This document shows positions 1-10,599 of a stretch of DNA of 64,000 nt, in pieces. This DNA comes from Sphingopyxis sp. GW247-27LB. Its GTDB lineage: Bacteria > Pseudomonadota > Alphaproteobacteria > Sphingomonadales > Sphingomonadaceae. The notes below the pieces were generated by a model. It was not told where the DNA came from and did no database searches. It saw only the letters and a list, made by a program, of their open reading frames with translations. A program made the position numbers and the translations under genes. Numbering within the stretch: the stretch's first letter is position 1; each line of letters opens with the position of its first letter. The stretch lies in contig NZ_NIWD01000009.1 in the NCBI RefSeq assembly GCF_002277025.1, forward strand, positions 576,460 to 640,459, given 5' to 3'.

Positions 1-1
1 G

Positions 2-751
2 CTGGTCATCGACGTCTGCCTGATCCAGCTCATCCTCGTCGGCTTCACCCTGCTGATGATCTGGGCACTCGGCGCGTCCGAATCGTCGATCGCGATCAGC
101 ATCTGGATGCTCGGCGCCTTTCTGCTGCGCACCTTCTGGTTCATCGGCTTCGAGCTGGGGCAGCGCGCAGCGACGCCGGGCAAGAGGCTCGTCGGCATCC
201 GCGTCGTCGCGCGCGACGGCGGGCGGCTGACCGCCGACGCGGTGGTCGCGCGCAACCTGATCCGCGAACTCGAGATATTCCTGCCGCTGACCTTCATGGG
301 GTTCAGCGCCGCCGAGGACACGGCAAGCTGGTGGACGATGCTCGCGGGTTTCGTCTGGTCGCTGACGCTCAGCCTGTTCCTGCTGTTCAACCGCGACCGG
401 ATGCGGATGGGCGACCTGATCGCCGGCACCTGGGTCGTGATGGCCGAACGCGTCCGGCTCGACCGCGACATCGCCGCGAGCGCCGAGGCCGTCGCCGGGG
501 CGCTGACCTTCAGCGACGCCGAACTTGCGGTCTACGGCATTTTCGAGCTGCAGGAGCTCGAACGCGTGATCCGCGCCGGCGATGCGCGCACGATGCGCGA
601 GGTCGCCGATACGATCCGCGCGAAGATCGGGCGGCCCGTCGCCGAAGAGGATGACGTATTCCTGCTTTCCTATTATCGCCAACTGAAGGCCCGGCTCGAA
701 CGCAAATTGCTGTTCGGCAAGCGCCGCGAGGACAAATATGCCAGCGACTGA
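2..751 (+). CDS. RDD family integral membrane protein (5' end outside window)
   Basis: The frame is open from the window edge, so the N-terminus is missing. The visible part starts inside a hydrophobic segment and holds about three membrane helices (codons for VCLIQLILVGF at the edge, a second near bases 90-160, a third near 330-390). Between them lies the conserved RDD-family stretch with G-x-R-A-A-T-P-G-K-R-L-V-G-I-R-V-V, followed by a D-G-G-R-L turn. The last ~90 residues form a charged cytoplasmic tail rich in Glu and Arg. RDD proteins are poorly understood; some are linked to ion exchange or stress. The stop overlaps the start of the downstream nitroreductase by 14 bases, so the two are probably co-transcribed. 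The family call is secure; the function is not known. Confidence 0.85.
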   Translation: MVIDVCLIQLILVGFTLLMIWALGASESSIAISIWMLGAFLLRTFWFIGFELGQRAATPGKRLVGIRVVARDGGRLTADAVVARNLIRELEIFLPLTFMGFSAAEDTASWWTMLAGFVWSLTLSLFLLFNRDRMRMGDLIAGTWVVMAERVRLDRDIAASAEAVAGALTFSDAELAVYGIFELQELERVIRAGDARTMREVADTIRAKIGRPVAEEDDVFLLSYYRQLKARLERKLLFGKRREDKYASD

Positions 752-1439
752 CACGCTCTCCCTTTCGGTTACCGAATCCCTCCACCGCCGCCGGTCGGTG
801 CGCGCCTTCACCGGCGAGCCGGTCGATCCGGCGGTGCTCGAGGCGGTTTTCGCCGCCGCGCAGCGCGCGCCGTCGGGCGGCAATTTGCAGCCGTGGCAGG
901 CGACGCTCGTCACCGGCGCGCCGTGGCAGGCGGTGAAGGACGCGGTCGCGACGCGCATCGCGATGGGGCGCGAGGGCTATCAGCCCGAATATGACATCTA
1001 CCCGCGCGGCCTGACCGATCCCTGGGAAAGCCGGCGCTTCGGCGTCGGCGAGGCGCTCTACGCCTCGCTCGGCATCCCGCGCGAGGACAAGTCGGCGCGC
1101 CTCGGCCAGTTCATGCAGAATTACCGCGGCTTCGGCGCGCCGGTGATGCTCTTCCTCCATTGCTCGCGCCTCATGGGGCCGCCGCAATGGTCCGACATGG
1201 GCATGTGGCTGCAATCGGTGATGCTGCTGCTCGTCGAGCACGGCCTCGCGAGCTGCCCGCAGGAATGCTGGGCGATGTACGGCGCCACGGTGCGCGAGGC
1301 GCTGGGACTCGGCGAAGAGCAGATCCTGTTCACCGGGCTCGCGATCGGCCACGCCGATGGGGACGCGGCGGTGAACCAATGGCCGGTGCCGCGCGTTGGG
1401 CTCGACGAGGTGATCGATTGGCGGGGATTCGACCAATGA
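738..1439 (+). CDS. Nitroreductase family FMN-dependent oxidoreductase
   Basis: This 233-residue protein has the nitroreductase N-terminal signature R-R-R-S-V-R-A-F near residue 17 and the FMN-phosphate-binding S-G-G-N-L-Q-P-W near residue 51. The glycine- and leucine-rich C-terminal half ends in G-L-A-I-G-H-A-D, typical of the family. Members use NAD(P)H and bound FMN to reduce nitroaromatics, quinones or enones in the cytosol; the physiological substrate cannot be read from sequence. The start ATG lies inside the end of the RDD gene. The stop TGA overlaps the ATG of the next lipoprotein gene (ATGA), so translation of the three genes is probably coupled. Confidence 0.88.
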   Translation: MPATDTLSLSVTESLHRRRSVRAFTGEPVDPAVLEAVFAAAQRAPSGGNLQPWQATLVTGAPWQAVKDAVATRIAMGREGYQPEYDIYPRGLTDPWESRRFGVGEALYASLGIPREDKSARLGQFMQNYRGFGAPVMLFLHCSRLMGPPQWSDMGMWLQSVMLLLVEHGLASCPQECWAMYGATVREALGLGEEQILFTGLAIGHADGDAAVNQWPVPRVGLDEVIDWRGFDQ

Positions 1440-1957
1440 CGAGGCGGAAGGCTGTGACCCGATACGCGCTGGCGGCGCCGCTGGTGTTGCTCGCCGCGAG
1501 CTGCGCCGCGATCCCGACTCCCGAGGCGCCGCCGCCCGCGCCGCGTCCCGTCGTCACGCCGCCGCCTCCCGCCGCGCCATCGCCCGCGCGGTCGTGGGAC
1601 GAGCGCGCGCTCGACAATGGCGCGTGGCGCTACGACGCGGGCATCCGCACCGCGAACTTCGTCCAGACCGGCAATCCGAACCCGCTCGTCGCGCTGGCGT
1701 GCAGCGGCGGAGCGATCCGCCTTTCCGCCGGGCTCGGCGCGGCGGGTCAGCCGCTCGACGTGATGCTGCGGACCAGCGCGGGGACCGACCGGCTGCGCTT
1801 CGACGGGACCGGCACGACGCTGCCGGCGAACGACGGCCGGCTCGACCGCATCGCCTTCAGCCGCGGCCGCTTCGCTCTCGAAGCGAGCAACGGCAGCGCG
1901 CTGACCCTGCCGGTGCAGTCGGAGATCGGGCGCGTGATCGAGGATTGCCGGGGATAG
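1436..1957 (+). CDS. Putative lipoprotein, function unknown
   Basis: This 173-residue protein starts at an ATG overlapping the nitroreductase stop. After a short basic N-terminus and a hydrophobic core it has a lipobox-like L-A-A-S-C near residue 22; the -3 residue is Ala rather than the usual Leu, so lipidation is likely but not certain. A Pro/Ala-rich linker follows (about residues 24-50), then a compact beta-rich domain with two cysteines (near A-L-A-C-S and the terminal E-D-C-R-G) that could form a disulphide. A longer reading frame runs upstream into the nitroreductase gene but lacks the signal sequence at its N-terminus, so this start is preferred. I recognise no named family. Confidence 0.72.
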   Translation: MTRRKAVTRYALAAPLVLLAASCAAIPTPEAPPPAPRPVVTPPPPAAPSPARSWDERALDNGAWRYDAGIRTANFVQTGNPNPLVALACSGGAIRLSAGLGAAGQPLDVMLRTSAGTDRLRFDGTGTTLPANDGRLDRIAFSRGRFALEASNGSALTLPVQSEIGRVIEDCRG

Positions 1958-1990
1958 GAGCGGACGGCGGCATGCGGGGCTTTTGTGGCT

Positions 1991-2437
1991 TTAAGCCCCC
2001 AGTCGCACGGTTCCACCGCGGATCCAGCCCCAGCGGCAGGGTCCCTGATATTCGCGCGCGCTGGCGACCGAGCGGCCGATGCCGCACATGTCCTTGTCGG
2101 TGCCCGGCGCGGCGAACACGATGCCGAACCAGGCATCGTTGTCGGCCGCCTCGCACAGCGACACCGGCGTGCCGCCCGCGAGCTTCGCTTTGACGGCGCG
2201 CGTTTCGCCCGGCGCCCAATAGACGTCGGTGCCGCCGTCCTTGACGCGGCTGATGCTCGAGCAGGCGGGGAGCGTCGGTCCCTCGGTGCCGATCATCACC
2301 GCGCGCGTCGCGACCGGTTCGCCGCCCGCGACCTTCGCATTGTCGGCGGGCGGCGCGGGCTGCGAGCAGCCGGCGAGCGCGAGCGCCGAAAGGGTGAGGG
2401 CGGCGAGGACGGGGCGAAGCGGAAGGGGCGATGTCAT
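1991..2437 (-). CDS. Putative lipoprotein, function unknown
   Basis: The frame begins upstream, but the start chosen here (M-T-S-P-L-P-L-R) puts a standard lipoprotein signal at the N-terminus: basic/polar start, Leu/Ala-rich core and the lipobox L-A-G-C. The mature part is about 125 residues with a Pro/Ala linker and six further cysteines or near-paired cysteines, including C-E-A-A-D-N and D-K-D-M-C-G, which suggests disulphides in the periplasm. It is divergent from gyrB, with about 107 bases between the starts. It does not match any family I recognise. Confidence 0.72.
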   Translation of the reverse strand: MTSPLPLRPVLAALTLSALALAGCSQPAPPADNAKVAGGEPVATRAVMIGTEGPTLPACSSISRVKDGGTDVYWAPGETRAVKAKLAGGTPVSLCEAADNDAWFGIVFAAPGTDKDMCGIGRSVASAREYQGPCRWGWIRGGTVRLGA

Positions 2438-2451
2438 GCCGGTGAAACTAG

Positions 2452-5091
<2,640 letters not shown>

Positions 5092-5196
5092 TCGCCGAAA
5101 CGGCTAGGCGCAGTTTCCGCCCAGCGCGGCGCTGACGGCTTGCGGCCCGGCGCGTGCGCTGCTTCATGCCGCCCACCTGACAAGGGGGAGGCTGAT

Positions 5197-5610
5197 TTGC
5201 GCCGCTTGATGGTGATGACCCTGCCACTGCTGCTGGCGATTCCGGCGGCAGCGCAAGAGCAACTCCCGCTTCCGGCGGGGGCGCAGGAACAGGATGCCGG
5301 CGACGACGGCACCGAAATGGGCAGCGGAATGGCGAGTTATTATGGCGACGAGCTCGCCGGCAACCGCACCGCGAACGGCGAGCGTTTCGACCCCGACGCG
5401 CTGACCGCCGCGCATCGCACCCTCGCCTTCGGCAGCCGGGTGCGCGTCACCAACATGGCGAACGGCAAGAGCGTCGTCGTCCGCATCAACGATCGCGGCC
5501 CCTTCGGCCGCGGCCGGGTGATCGACGTCAGCCACGCCGCCGCGCGCGAGATCGGCATGCACCGCAGCGGCACCGCGAAGGTCAGCATGACCCTGCTTGA
5601 CGACGACTGA
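5197..5610 (+). CDS. RlpA-like double-psi beta-barrel exported protein
   Basis: I place the start at a TTG codon because it follows an excellent ribosome-binding site (AAGGGGGAGG) at normal spacing and gives a clean signal peptide (M-R-R-L-M-V-M-T-L-P-L-L-L-A, cleavage near A-A-A-Q). Longer readings lack this. The mature protein of about 115 residues is a double-psi beta-barrel of the RlpA type: G-M-A-S-Y-Y-G, R-T-A-N-G-E-R-F, the catalytic-type A-A-H-R-T-L-A-F-G and R-I-N-D-R-G-P-F. RlpA proteins are lytic transglycosylases acting on denuded peptidoglycan, often at the septum; this one lacks the SPOR domain of the E. coli protein, so septal targeting is not assured. Confidence 0.88.
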   Translation: MRRLMVMTLPLLLAIPAAAQEQLPLPAGAQEQDAGDDGTEMGSGMASYYGDELAGNRTANGERFDPDALTAAHRTLAFGSRVRVTNMANGKSVVVRINDRGPFGRGRVIDVSHAAAREIGMHRSGTAKVSMTLLDDD

Positions 5611-5622
5611 GCAGCCGGCCGA

Positions 5623-8025
5623 TCAGGTGATCCAGCTGCCGATCGTGTCGATCCGCCAGCGATTGTCCACGAAGCGAAGGCGGAACGTCCCGCCCGTCCA
5701 GCCCGCCGACCATTCGACATAGCCTCGGTCGCGCGCGCGGTTGAAGACGATCTTCGGCATGGTGACCGGATGGAAATCGGGGCTCTTGCGCGCCAGTGCG
5801 ACTAGGTGCCGCTTCGAATAGACGATGATCGGCCGGTCGCTGTCGAGGCAGGCGAAATCGGCGGGGTCGCCGAGCAGGAAGACCGGCCGCGCCGGACCCG
5901 ATGCCGCCGTCCCCCATTGCGCCATCCGTGCGCCGAGGTCGCTTTGGGCCACGTCGAGCGGCTCGACGAGCGGCGCCACGCGGACGTCGAACAACTTGCC
6001 GAGCAGCGCGATCTGCGCGCCCTGCGCCCGGCTCATCGGGCCGCACGCATCCGCTTTCCGCGCCCCGATCAGCATCGGCGCGGCGTCGCCCTTCGCGTCG
6101 AGCAGCAGGTGCCGTGCGGCGATATCGCTGAACCCGTCGCCGTCGTTGTCGCGCGCCAGATCGGCGATCGGCAGGCGGAGGTAGAGATCGGCCTGCTTGC
6201 GCCGGGTCGCAAGCGCCACGGGGGGATAGGTGATCGACGCCGTGTCGAGCAGCGCGACCTCGACCTCGAGGTCGATCGCGCCGTCGTCGCCGAGCAGCGG
6301 CATGCGCGCCTCGGCCGGAACCACATAGGGAAAGCGGTCGGCGAGGCCGGTGTAGAGCGGCGCCTGCCAATGGCGTCCGCCGTCGTCCGACAGATGAACC
6401 CAGTAACCGCCGCCCGAGACCTCGCCGACGGGATCGAAATTCTGGGACAGGCTGATCGCCACCGCCCGCGTTCCCGCGCGTTCGAAACGCACCGGCAGAA
6501 AATCATCGGGCAGCGGCGCCGCGTCCTTGGGCCAGGCCGACGGCCGGCGCGGCGCCTTGCGCAAAGCGACCGGCAGCGGCTGCGCGGCGAAGGGCGCGGG
6601 GTCGGGGTCGATGCTGACCCGCCGCGACGCCGGCGCCTCGGTGTCGGGCGCGCTGTTTCGCGCCACCACCGCGCGCAGCGCCTGTTCCTGGGCGGCGCGT
6701 TGCGCGGCAAAGCCCGGCAGCGACAGCGCGGCGAGCTCGACGCCGAGCGCCGTTTTCGTGTCCGCGTCATAATCTTCGCCCGCGATCCCGGTCGCATCGA
6801 CGACCCTGCGCCGTGCTTCGGCGCAGATGTCGGGAAATTCCGCCGGATCGAACAGCCGGCACGCCAGATCGGGAATCGCGTCGCGGCTGGTGCCCTGGCT
6901 CGAGAAGCCCGCTTCGGCCAGCGGATAGGGATCGTCGGCGGGATGGTCGAGGAAGTGGACGAGCATCATCTGGCCGAGCCAGTCGGGATCCTCCTTGTCG
7001 CGGCAGGCGAAGCCCGCTTCGCTTTCGGCCGAGGCATCGAGCCGGCAGCGGAGCGCCTTTTCGGCCGCGGCGCGATCGCCGATGCGACCGAGCAGCGCGG
7101 CCGCCTCGTCGCGGCGGCCGTCGAGGGCATAGGCCGACGCCAGATGCAGCATGATCGTCCGCGCCTGATCCTCCGCGGCGAAGGTCACCGGCACCCCGTC
7201 GACCGTCGCGGTCGCCGCCCCCATCTTTCCGGTCCGCAGCAGGGCACCGACCGGCGCGGGCTGCGAATCGATCAGCGCGACCGCCGCGTCGCTCTGCCCG
7301 GTGTCGAACAGCTTGTCGGCATAAAGCAGAACGAGCCGCGCCGCGAGCGCGTCGCGGTCGCTTTCGGCCACCCGCGCCAGCGCTTCGGGTGAAATCAGCC
7401 ACGCATAAAGCGACAGCGCATCGACCCGCGCCAGCGCGCCATAATGGGCGGCGCGGATCAGCGGCGGGAGAAAGACCTGCCCGTCGAGGGCGCGCGCCGC
7501 GCGAAGGAAATGGCTGCCGCACGGCGCGCTGTTCGCGATCAGCCAGGCATCGCGGCGGCGATCGGCGGCGCCCGCCATCAGCGCGTCGAAATCCTCCGCG
7601 CGGCACTCGTCGAGGCGGTCGAGCGTGACGGCGGCGGCTTCGACGACGAGCGCGGTTCGCGCCTCCGCGACGAGCGCGAGCGTCCGGCGCCGGATGTCGA
7701 GCCTGGCCGCCGCCGCCTGTTTCGTGGGCCGGACGTCGAAACGGATATTGTCGGACACCACCCAGAGCCGCACCAGCTCGGCCATCCGCGCGGCCGAAAG
7801 CCCGTAGCGGGGCGCGAGCGCGGCGACCGCGCCGCCGCGATCCTTCGCGACCAGCGCCGCGCGCACGTCGAGATCCCATTGAGTCAGCGGTTGCGGCTCG
7901 TAGCTCGAATAGGTGCCGCTCACCAGGAAATCATCGATCTGTGCCGGCGAAAGGCCCAGGCCTGAAGGCGGCGTCGTGCCCCCCAGCATGACGAATGCCG
8001 TCACCGCCATTACCAATCGATTCAT
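5623..8025 (-). CDS. Large exported protein of unknown function with Asp-box and EF-hand-like motifs
   Basis: This 800-residue protein has a strong ribosome-binding site (AGGGGGAGGGGG) just upstream of the ATG and a signal peptide (M-N-R-L-V-M-A-V-T-A-F-V-M-L). The N-terminal ~400 residues are helical and Ala/Leu/Arg rich with TPR-like periodicity (for example A-S-A-Y-A-L-D-G-R-R-D-E-A-A-A-L-L). The C-terminal part has a sialidase-type Asp-box S-D-D-G-G-R-H-W near residue 545 and a calcium-loop-like D-N-D-G-D-G-F-S-D near residue 625. The frame continues upstream to 8775 only as antisense of the glutaminase gene. I know no family with this arrangement. The gene converges with the RlpA-like gene and is preceded by a perfect palindrome. 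Confidence 0.8.
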   Translation of the reverse strand: MNRLVMAVTAFVMLGGTTPPSGLGLSPAQIDDFLVSGTYSSYEPQPLTQWDLDVRAALVAKDRGGAVAALAPRYGLSAARMAELVRLWVVSDNIRFDVRPTKQAAAARLDIRRRTLALVAEARTALVVEAAAVTLDRLDECRAEDFDALMAGAADRRRDAWLIANSAPCGSHFLRAARALDGQVFLPPLIRAAHYGALARVDALSLYAWLISPEALARVAESDRDALAARLVLLYADKLFDTGQSDAAVALIDSQPAPVGALLRTGKMGAATATVDGVPVTFAAEDQARTIMLHLASAYALDGRRDEAAALLGRIGDRAAAEKALRCRLDASAESEAGFACRDKEDPDWLGQMMLVHFLDHPADDPYPLAEAGFSSQGTSRDAIPDLACRLFDPAEFPDICAEARRRVVDATGIAGEDYDADTKTALGVELAALSLPGFAAQRAAQEQALRAVVARNSAPDTEAPASRRVSIDPDPAPFAAQPLPVALRKAPRRPSAWPKDAAPLPDDFLPVRFERAGTRAVAISLSQNFDPVGEVSGGGYWVHLSDDGGRHWQAPLYTGLADRFPYVVPAEARMPLLGDDGAIDLEVEVALLDTASITYPPVALATRRKQADLYLRLPIADLARDNDGDGFSDIAARHLLLDAKGDAAPMLIGARKADACGPMSRAQGAQIALLGKLFDVRVAPLVEPLDVAQSDLGARMAQWGTAASGPARPVFLLGDPADFACLDSDRPIIVYSKRHLVALARKSPDFHPVTMPKIVFNRARDRGYVEWSAGWTGGTFRLRFVDNRWRIDTIGSWIT

Positions 8026-8050
8026 CTGCCCCCTCCCCCTGTCGAGGCAA

Positions 8051-8067
8051 ATGTTACAGTGTAACAT
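8051..8067. promoter_or_regulatory. Perfect 17-bp inverted repeat, candidate operator
   Basis: The sequence ATGTTACA-G-TGTAACAT is a perfect palindrome with 8-bp arms around one central base. It sits about 26 bases before the start of the 800-residue exported protein, in the short gap to the end of the glutaminase gene, where a repressor would block the promoter or early transcription. Its symmetry and spacing are typical of dimeric regulators such as TetR-family proteins, but no regulator gene is adjacent, so its partner is unknown. Confidence 0.6.
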
Positions 8068-8093
8068 AAAATGTGCAAGACACCGATGAGGGC

Positions 8094-9023
8094 TCAGTCG
8101 AACACCGACCAGCCCGCCGCATAAGCGAAATGTTCGAGCGCGAGCGCGCCGACGAGCGAGGTGCCCGCCTCGGTGAGCCCCGGCGACCAGACCGCGATCG
8201 ACCCCTGCCCCGGCGCGATGCACAAGATGCCGCCGCCGACCCCGCTCTTGCCCGGCAGGCCGACGCGAAAGGCGAACTCGCCCGAATTGTCGTAATGGCC
8301 GCAGAGCATCATGATGGCGTTGATGCGGCGCGCGCGGTGCGGTTCGATCAATTGCTCGCCGGTCAGCGGGTCGCGGCCGTCCATCGCGAGGAACAGCCCC
8401 GCGCGCGCGAGCTGGCGGCAGCTCATCGCGATCGCGCATTGGCGGAAATAGACCGACAGCACGGTTTCGACCGGGTGGCGGAGGTTGCCGAACGACGCCA
8501 TGAAATAAGCGAGGGCGCGGTTGCGCGCGCCGGTTTCGGATTCGGACGCCGCGACCTCGGGGTCGATCGCGACCCCGGCATCGCCGGCGCGGGCGCGGAT
8601 GAAATCGAGAATCTCGTCGACCGCCGCGTCGGCGCTGCGCGTGTCGATCAGCCGGTCGCTCGTCGCGATCGCGCCCGCGTTGATCAACGGATTGCGCGGG
8701 ATGCCGCCCTCGCTTTCGAGCTGGACGATCGAGTTGAAGGCGCTGCCCGACGGCTCGCGTCCGACCCCGTCCCACAGCGCGCTGCCGACGCGCCGCAGCG
8801 CGAGCGCGAGGGTGAAGACCTTCGACACCGACTGGATCGAGAAGGGCTCGTCGGCGTCGCCGCGCGCATGGACGGTCCCGTCGGGGAGCGCGAGCGCGAA
8901 GCCGAAGCGATTCGGATCGACCTTCGCCAGCGCCGGAATATAATCGGCGACGCGCCCCGTCCCGCGGTGGGGAAGCGCCTGCTCATAGGCTTCGGCAACG
9001 CAGCGCGCGAGATGGTTGGTCAT
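8094..9023 (-). CDS. glsA: Glutaminase
   Basis: This 309-residue enzyme hydrolyses L-glutamine to glutamate and ammonia. It belongs to the serine beta-lactamase-like glutaminase family; the S-x-x-K nucleophile motif is visible at residues 65-68 (Q-S-V-S-K). Other conserved pieces are N-P-L-I-N-A-G-A-I, the E-S-E-T-G-x-R-N-R segment, the C-G-x-Y-D-x-S-G-x-F motif and [11 protein letters not shown]. Length from the chosen ATG (M-T-N-H-L-A) equals the usual ~308 residues; an upstream extension of 20 codons is non-conserved. No partner genes are adjacent. Confidence 0.95.
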   Translation of the reverse strand: MTNHLARCVAEAYEQALPHRGTGRVADYIPALAKVDPNRFGFALALPDGTVHARGDADEPFSIQSVSKVFTLALALRRVGSALWDGVGREPSGSAFNSIVQLESEGGIPRNPLINAGAIATSDRLIDTRSADAAVDEILDFIRARAGDAGVAIDPEVAASESETGARNRALAYFMASFGNLRHPVETVLSVYFRQCAIAMSCRQLARAGLFLAMDGRDPLTGEQLIEPHRARRINAIMMLCGHYDNSGEFAFRVGLPGKSGVGGGILCIAPGQGSIAVWSPGLTEAGTSLVGALALEHFAYAAGWSVFD

Positions 9024-9094
9024 GACATAGGGGTAACGCAAGATTGCGATGGAATGAAACGCCTTTCCTGTCCGGGGCGACATCCATTCCCCAC

Positions 9095-9197
9095 GTCATG
9101 CTGAACTTGTTTCAGCATCTATGACCGACCCTCTCCTCAAACGCCATACGGATCGAAAGGATCGGGCCATGGACCCTGAAACAAGTTCAGGGTGACG
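9095..9197. repeat. REP-like palindrome doublet
   Basis: Two copies of a palindromic unit lie in inverted orientation. The left core is CTGAACTTGTTTCAG, flanked by ATG/CAT; the right core is CTGAAACAAGTTCAG, flanked by CC/GG. Each unit folds into its own hairpin, and the two can also pair with each other over about 29 bases. Inner positions differ between the copies (TG/CA against CC/GG) but keep pairing, which points to selection on the fold. It occupies the 245-base gap between glutaminase and the VOC operon. Such elements are common intergenic repeats in sphingomonads (recalled, not searched). Confidence 0.8.
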
Positions 9198-9268
9198 AAG
9201 ATATATTTCCATTTATTGGAAAATATTATATGTAATGGGAATTACCTCACCGATTCGGGAGAAGCAAC

Positions 9269-9742
9269 ATGACCGAAGCATCGCGCCCCAAGGGGCTTTC
9301 GAGCGCCGTCAGCTATCAGGACAGCAAGGCGGCCTTTCGCTGGCTCGAGGAGGCGTTCGGCTTCGAGCCCCTGTTCGTGCTGCTCGATGCGGGCGGCAAC
9401 CTCGCGCACAGCGAGATGGGCTATGGCACGTCGGTGGTGATGGTCGGCAACGAATGGTCGGACGATCACAAGAGCCCGAAATCGATCGGTGGCAAGAATA
9501 CGCAGTCGGTGCACGTCCAGCTCGGCGCGGGCGAGGATATCGACGCGCATTGCGACCGCGCGCGCGCCGCAGGCGCCGAGATCATCGCCGCGCCCGAGAC
9601 GCAATTCTATGGCGACCGCACCTATCGCGCCAAGGACCCCGAGGGGCATATCTGGACCTTCGGCGTGACGGTCGAGGCGAAGACCGCCGAGGAATGGGAC
9701 GCCGAGGGCGGCTTCACCACCCAGACGCGGCTCGACGATTGA
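9269..9742 (+). CDS. VOC (glyoxalase/PhnB-like) superfamily protein
   Basis: This 157-residue protein follows a GGGAGAAG ribosome-binding site. It shows the paired beta-alpha-beta-beta-beta modules of the vicinal-oxygen-chelate fold: A-A-F-R-W-L-E-E-A-F-G-F-E near the N-terminus, and A-G-A-E-I-I-A-A-P with Y-R-A-K-D-P-E-G-H-I-W-T-F near the end. This form resembles PhnB-like proteins that commonly sit beside ArsR regulators and SRPBCC proteins, as here. The substrate is unknown. Its TGA overlaps the TTG start of the ArsR gene, giving tight coupling. Confidence 0.85.
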   Translation: MTEASRPKGLSSAVSYQDSKAAFRWLEEAFGFEPLFVLLDAGGNLAHSEMGYGTSVVMVGNEWSDDHKSPKSIGGKNTQSVHVQLGAGEDIDAHCDRARAAGAEIIAAPETQFYGDRTYRAKDPEGHIWTFGVTVEAKTAEEWDAEGGFTTQTRLDD

Positions 9743-10077
9743 GCGCCGCGCTCGACCGCACCCTCGCCGCGCTCGCCGACCCGGTGCGGCGGCGCGCGAT
9801 CGAGCTGCTCGGCGAGCGGCCGCGGAGCGCGGGCGAACTCGCGGGCGCGCTCGGCCTCGCACCCCCGGCGATGAGCCGCCATCTGCGCGCCTTGAAGGCC
9901 GGCGGACTGGTCGAGGACGGGCATCCGGCGTTCGACGCGCGGGTCCGCATCTATACGCTCAAGGACGGCGCGACCGACGAGCTCAAGGCCTGGCTCGCCG
10001 CGACCGAGGCGCGCTGGGCGCACCAGCTCGCCGCCTTCAAGCGCCACGTCGAAGGCGGCACCGGGGATAGCGCGTGA
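9739..10077 (+). CDS. ArsR-family winged-helix regulator
   Basis: This 112-residue protein begins at a TTG codon that overlaps the VOC stop (TTGA). Reading from farther upstream would add sequence that is only the shifted frame of the VOC gene. The winged-helix is clear: L-A-D-P-V-R-R-R-A-I-E-L-L, then S-A-G-E-L-A-G-A-L-G-L-A-P and the recognition helix A-M-S-R-H-L-R-A-L-K-A-G-G-L-V. There are no metal-binding cysteines, so this is the metal-independent type usually paired with SRPBCC and VOC genes. It probably autoregulates the three-gene operon. Confidence 0.9.
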   Translation: MSAALDRTLAALADPVRRRAIELLGERPRSAGELAGALGLAPPAMSRHLRALKAGGLVEDGHPAFDARVRIYTLKDGATDELKAWLAATEARWAHQLAAFKRHVEGGTGDSA

Positions 10078-10544
10078 GCGGCGCGGCCGTGATCGTCGCG
10101 CTGCGTGTTGCCGCGACGCCGCTGGCGGCCTTCACCGCCTTCACCCGCGACATCGGCCGCTGGTGGACGAGCCATCCGCTCTTTCCGCTGTCGCCCGCGG
10201 GCGACGGCACGCTGCGCTTCGACCCCGAAGGTCCCGGCGGCCGGCTCGTCACGCGCTTCGCCGACGGCGAGGAGTGGGAGATCGGCCGGGTCGCGCATTG
10301 GCTGCCCGGCGAACGGCTCGCCTTCGGTTGGCGGCTTCCGAGCTTCGCCGCCGATCAGGCGACCGAGGTCGAGGTGCGGTTCGAGCCGGTCGGCGGCGAG
10401 ACGCGGGTGACGGTCGAGCATCGCGGCTGGGACGCGATCCCGCAGCGCCATGCGGCGCGGCACGGGTTCGAGCTGATGCTGTTCCAGCGGCGGCTGGGCG
10501 AGCATTGGCGAGCGCTGTTGGCGAGGGTCGCAGAGCGGCTTTAG
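10074..10544 (+). CDS. SRPBCC (AHSA1/START-like) domain protein
   Basis: This 156-residue protein starts at a GTG overlapping the ArsR stop (GTGA). It has the helix-grip pattern of the AHSA1/SRPBCC group: A-A-F-T-A-F-T-x-D-I-G-R-W-W near the N-terminus, the central W-L-P-G-E-R-L-A-F-G-W and E-V-E-V-R-F-E, and a C-terminal amphipathic helix. Such proteins bind hydrophobic ligands. The VOC-ArsR-SRPBCC trio recurs in proteobacteria; its role is not established. Confidence 0.87.
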   Translation: MSGAAVIVALRVAATPLAAFTAFTRDIGRWWTSHPLFPLSPAGDGTLRFDPEGPGGRLVTRFADGEEWEIGRVAHWLPGERLAFGWRLPSFAADQATEVEVRFEPVGGETRVTVEHRGWDAIPQRHAARHGFELMLFQRRLGEHWRALLARVAERL

Positions 10545-10599
10545 GCGGACCAGCGCGGCACCCTTGCCATCGACCCGGGCGCCCCCTATCCCCGCGCGG

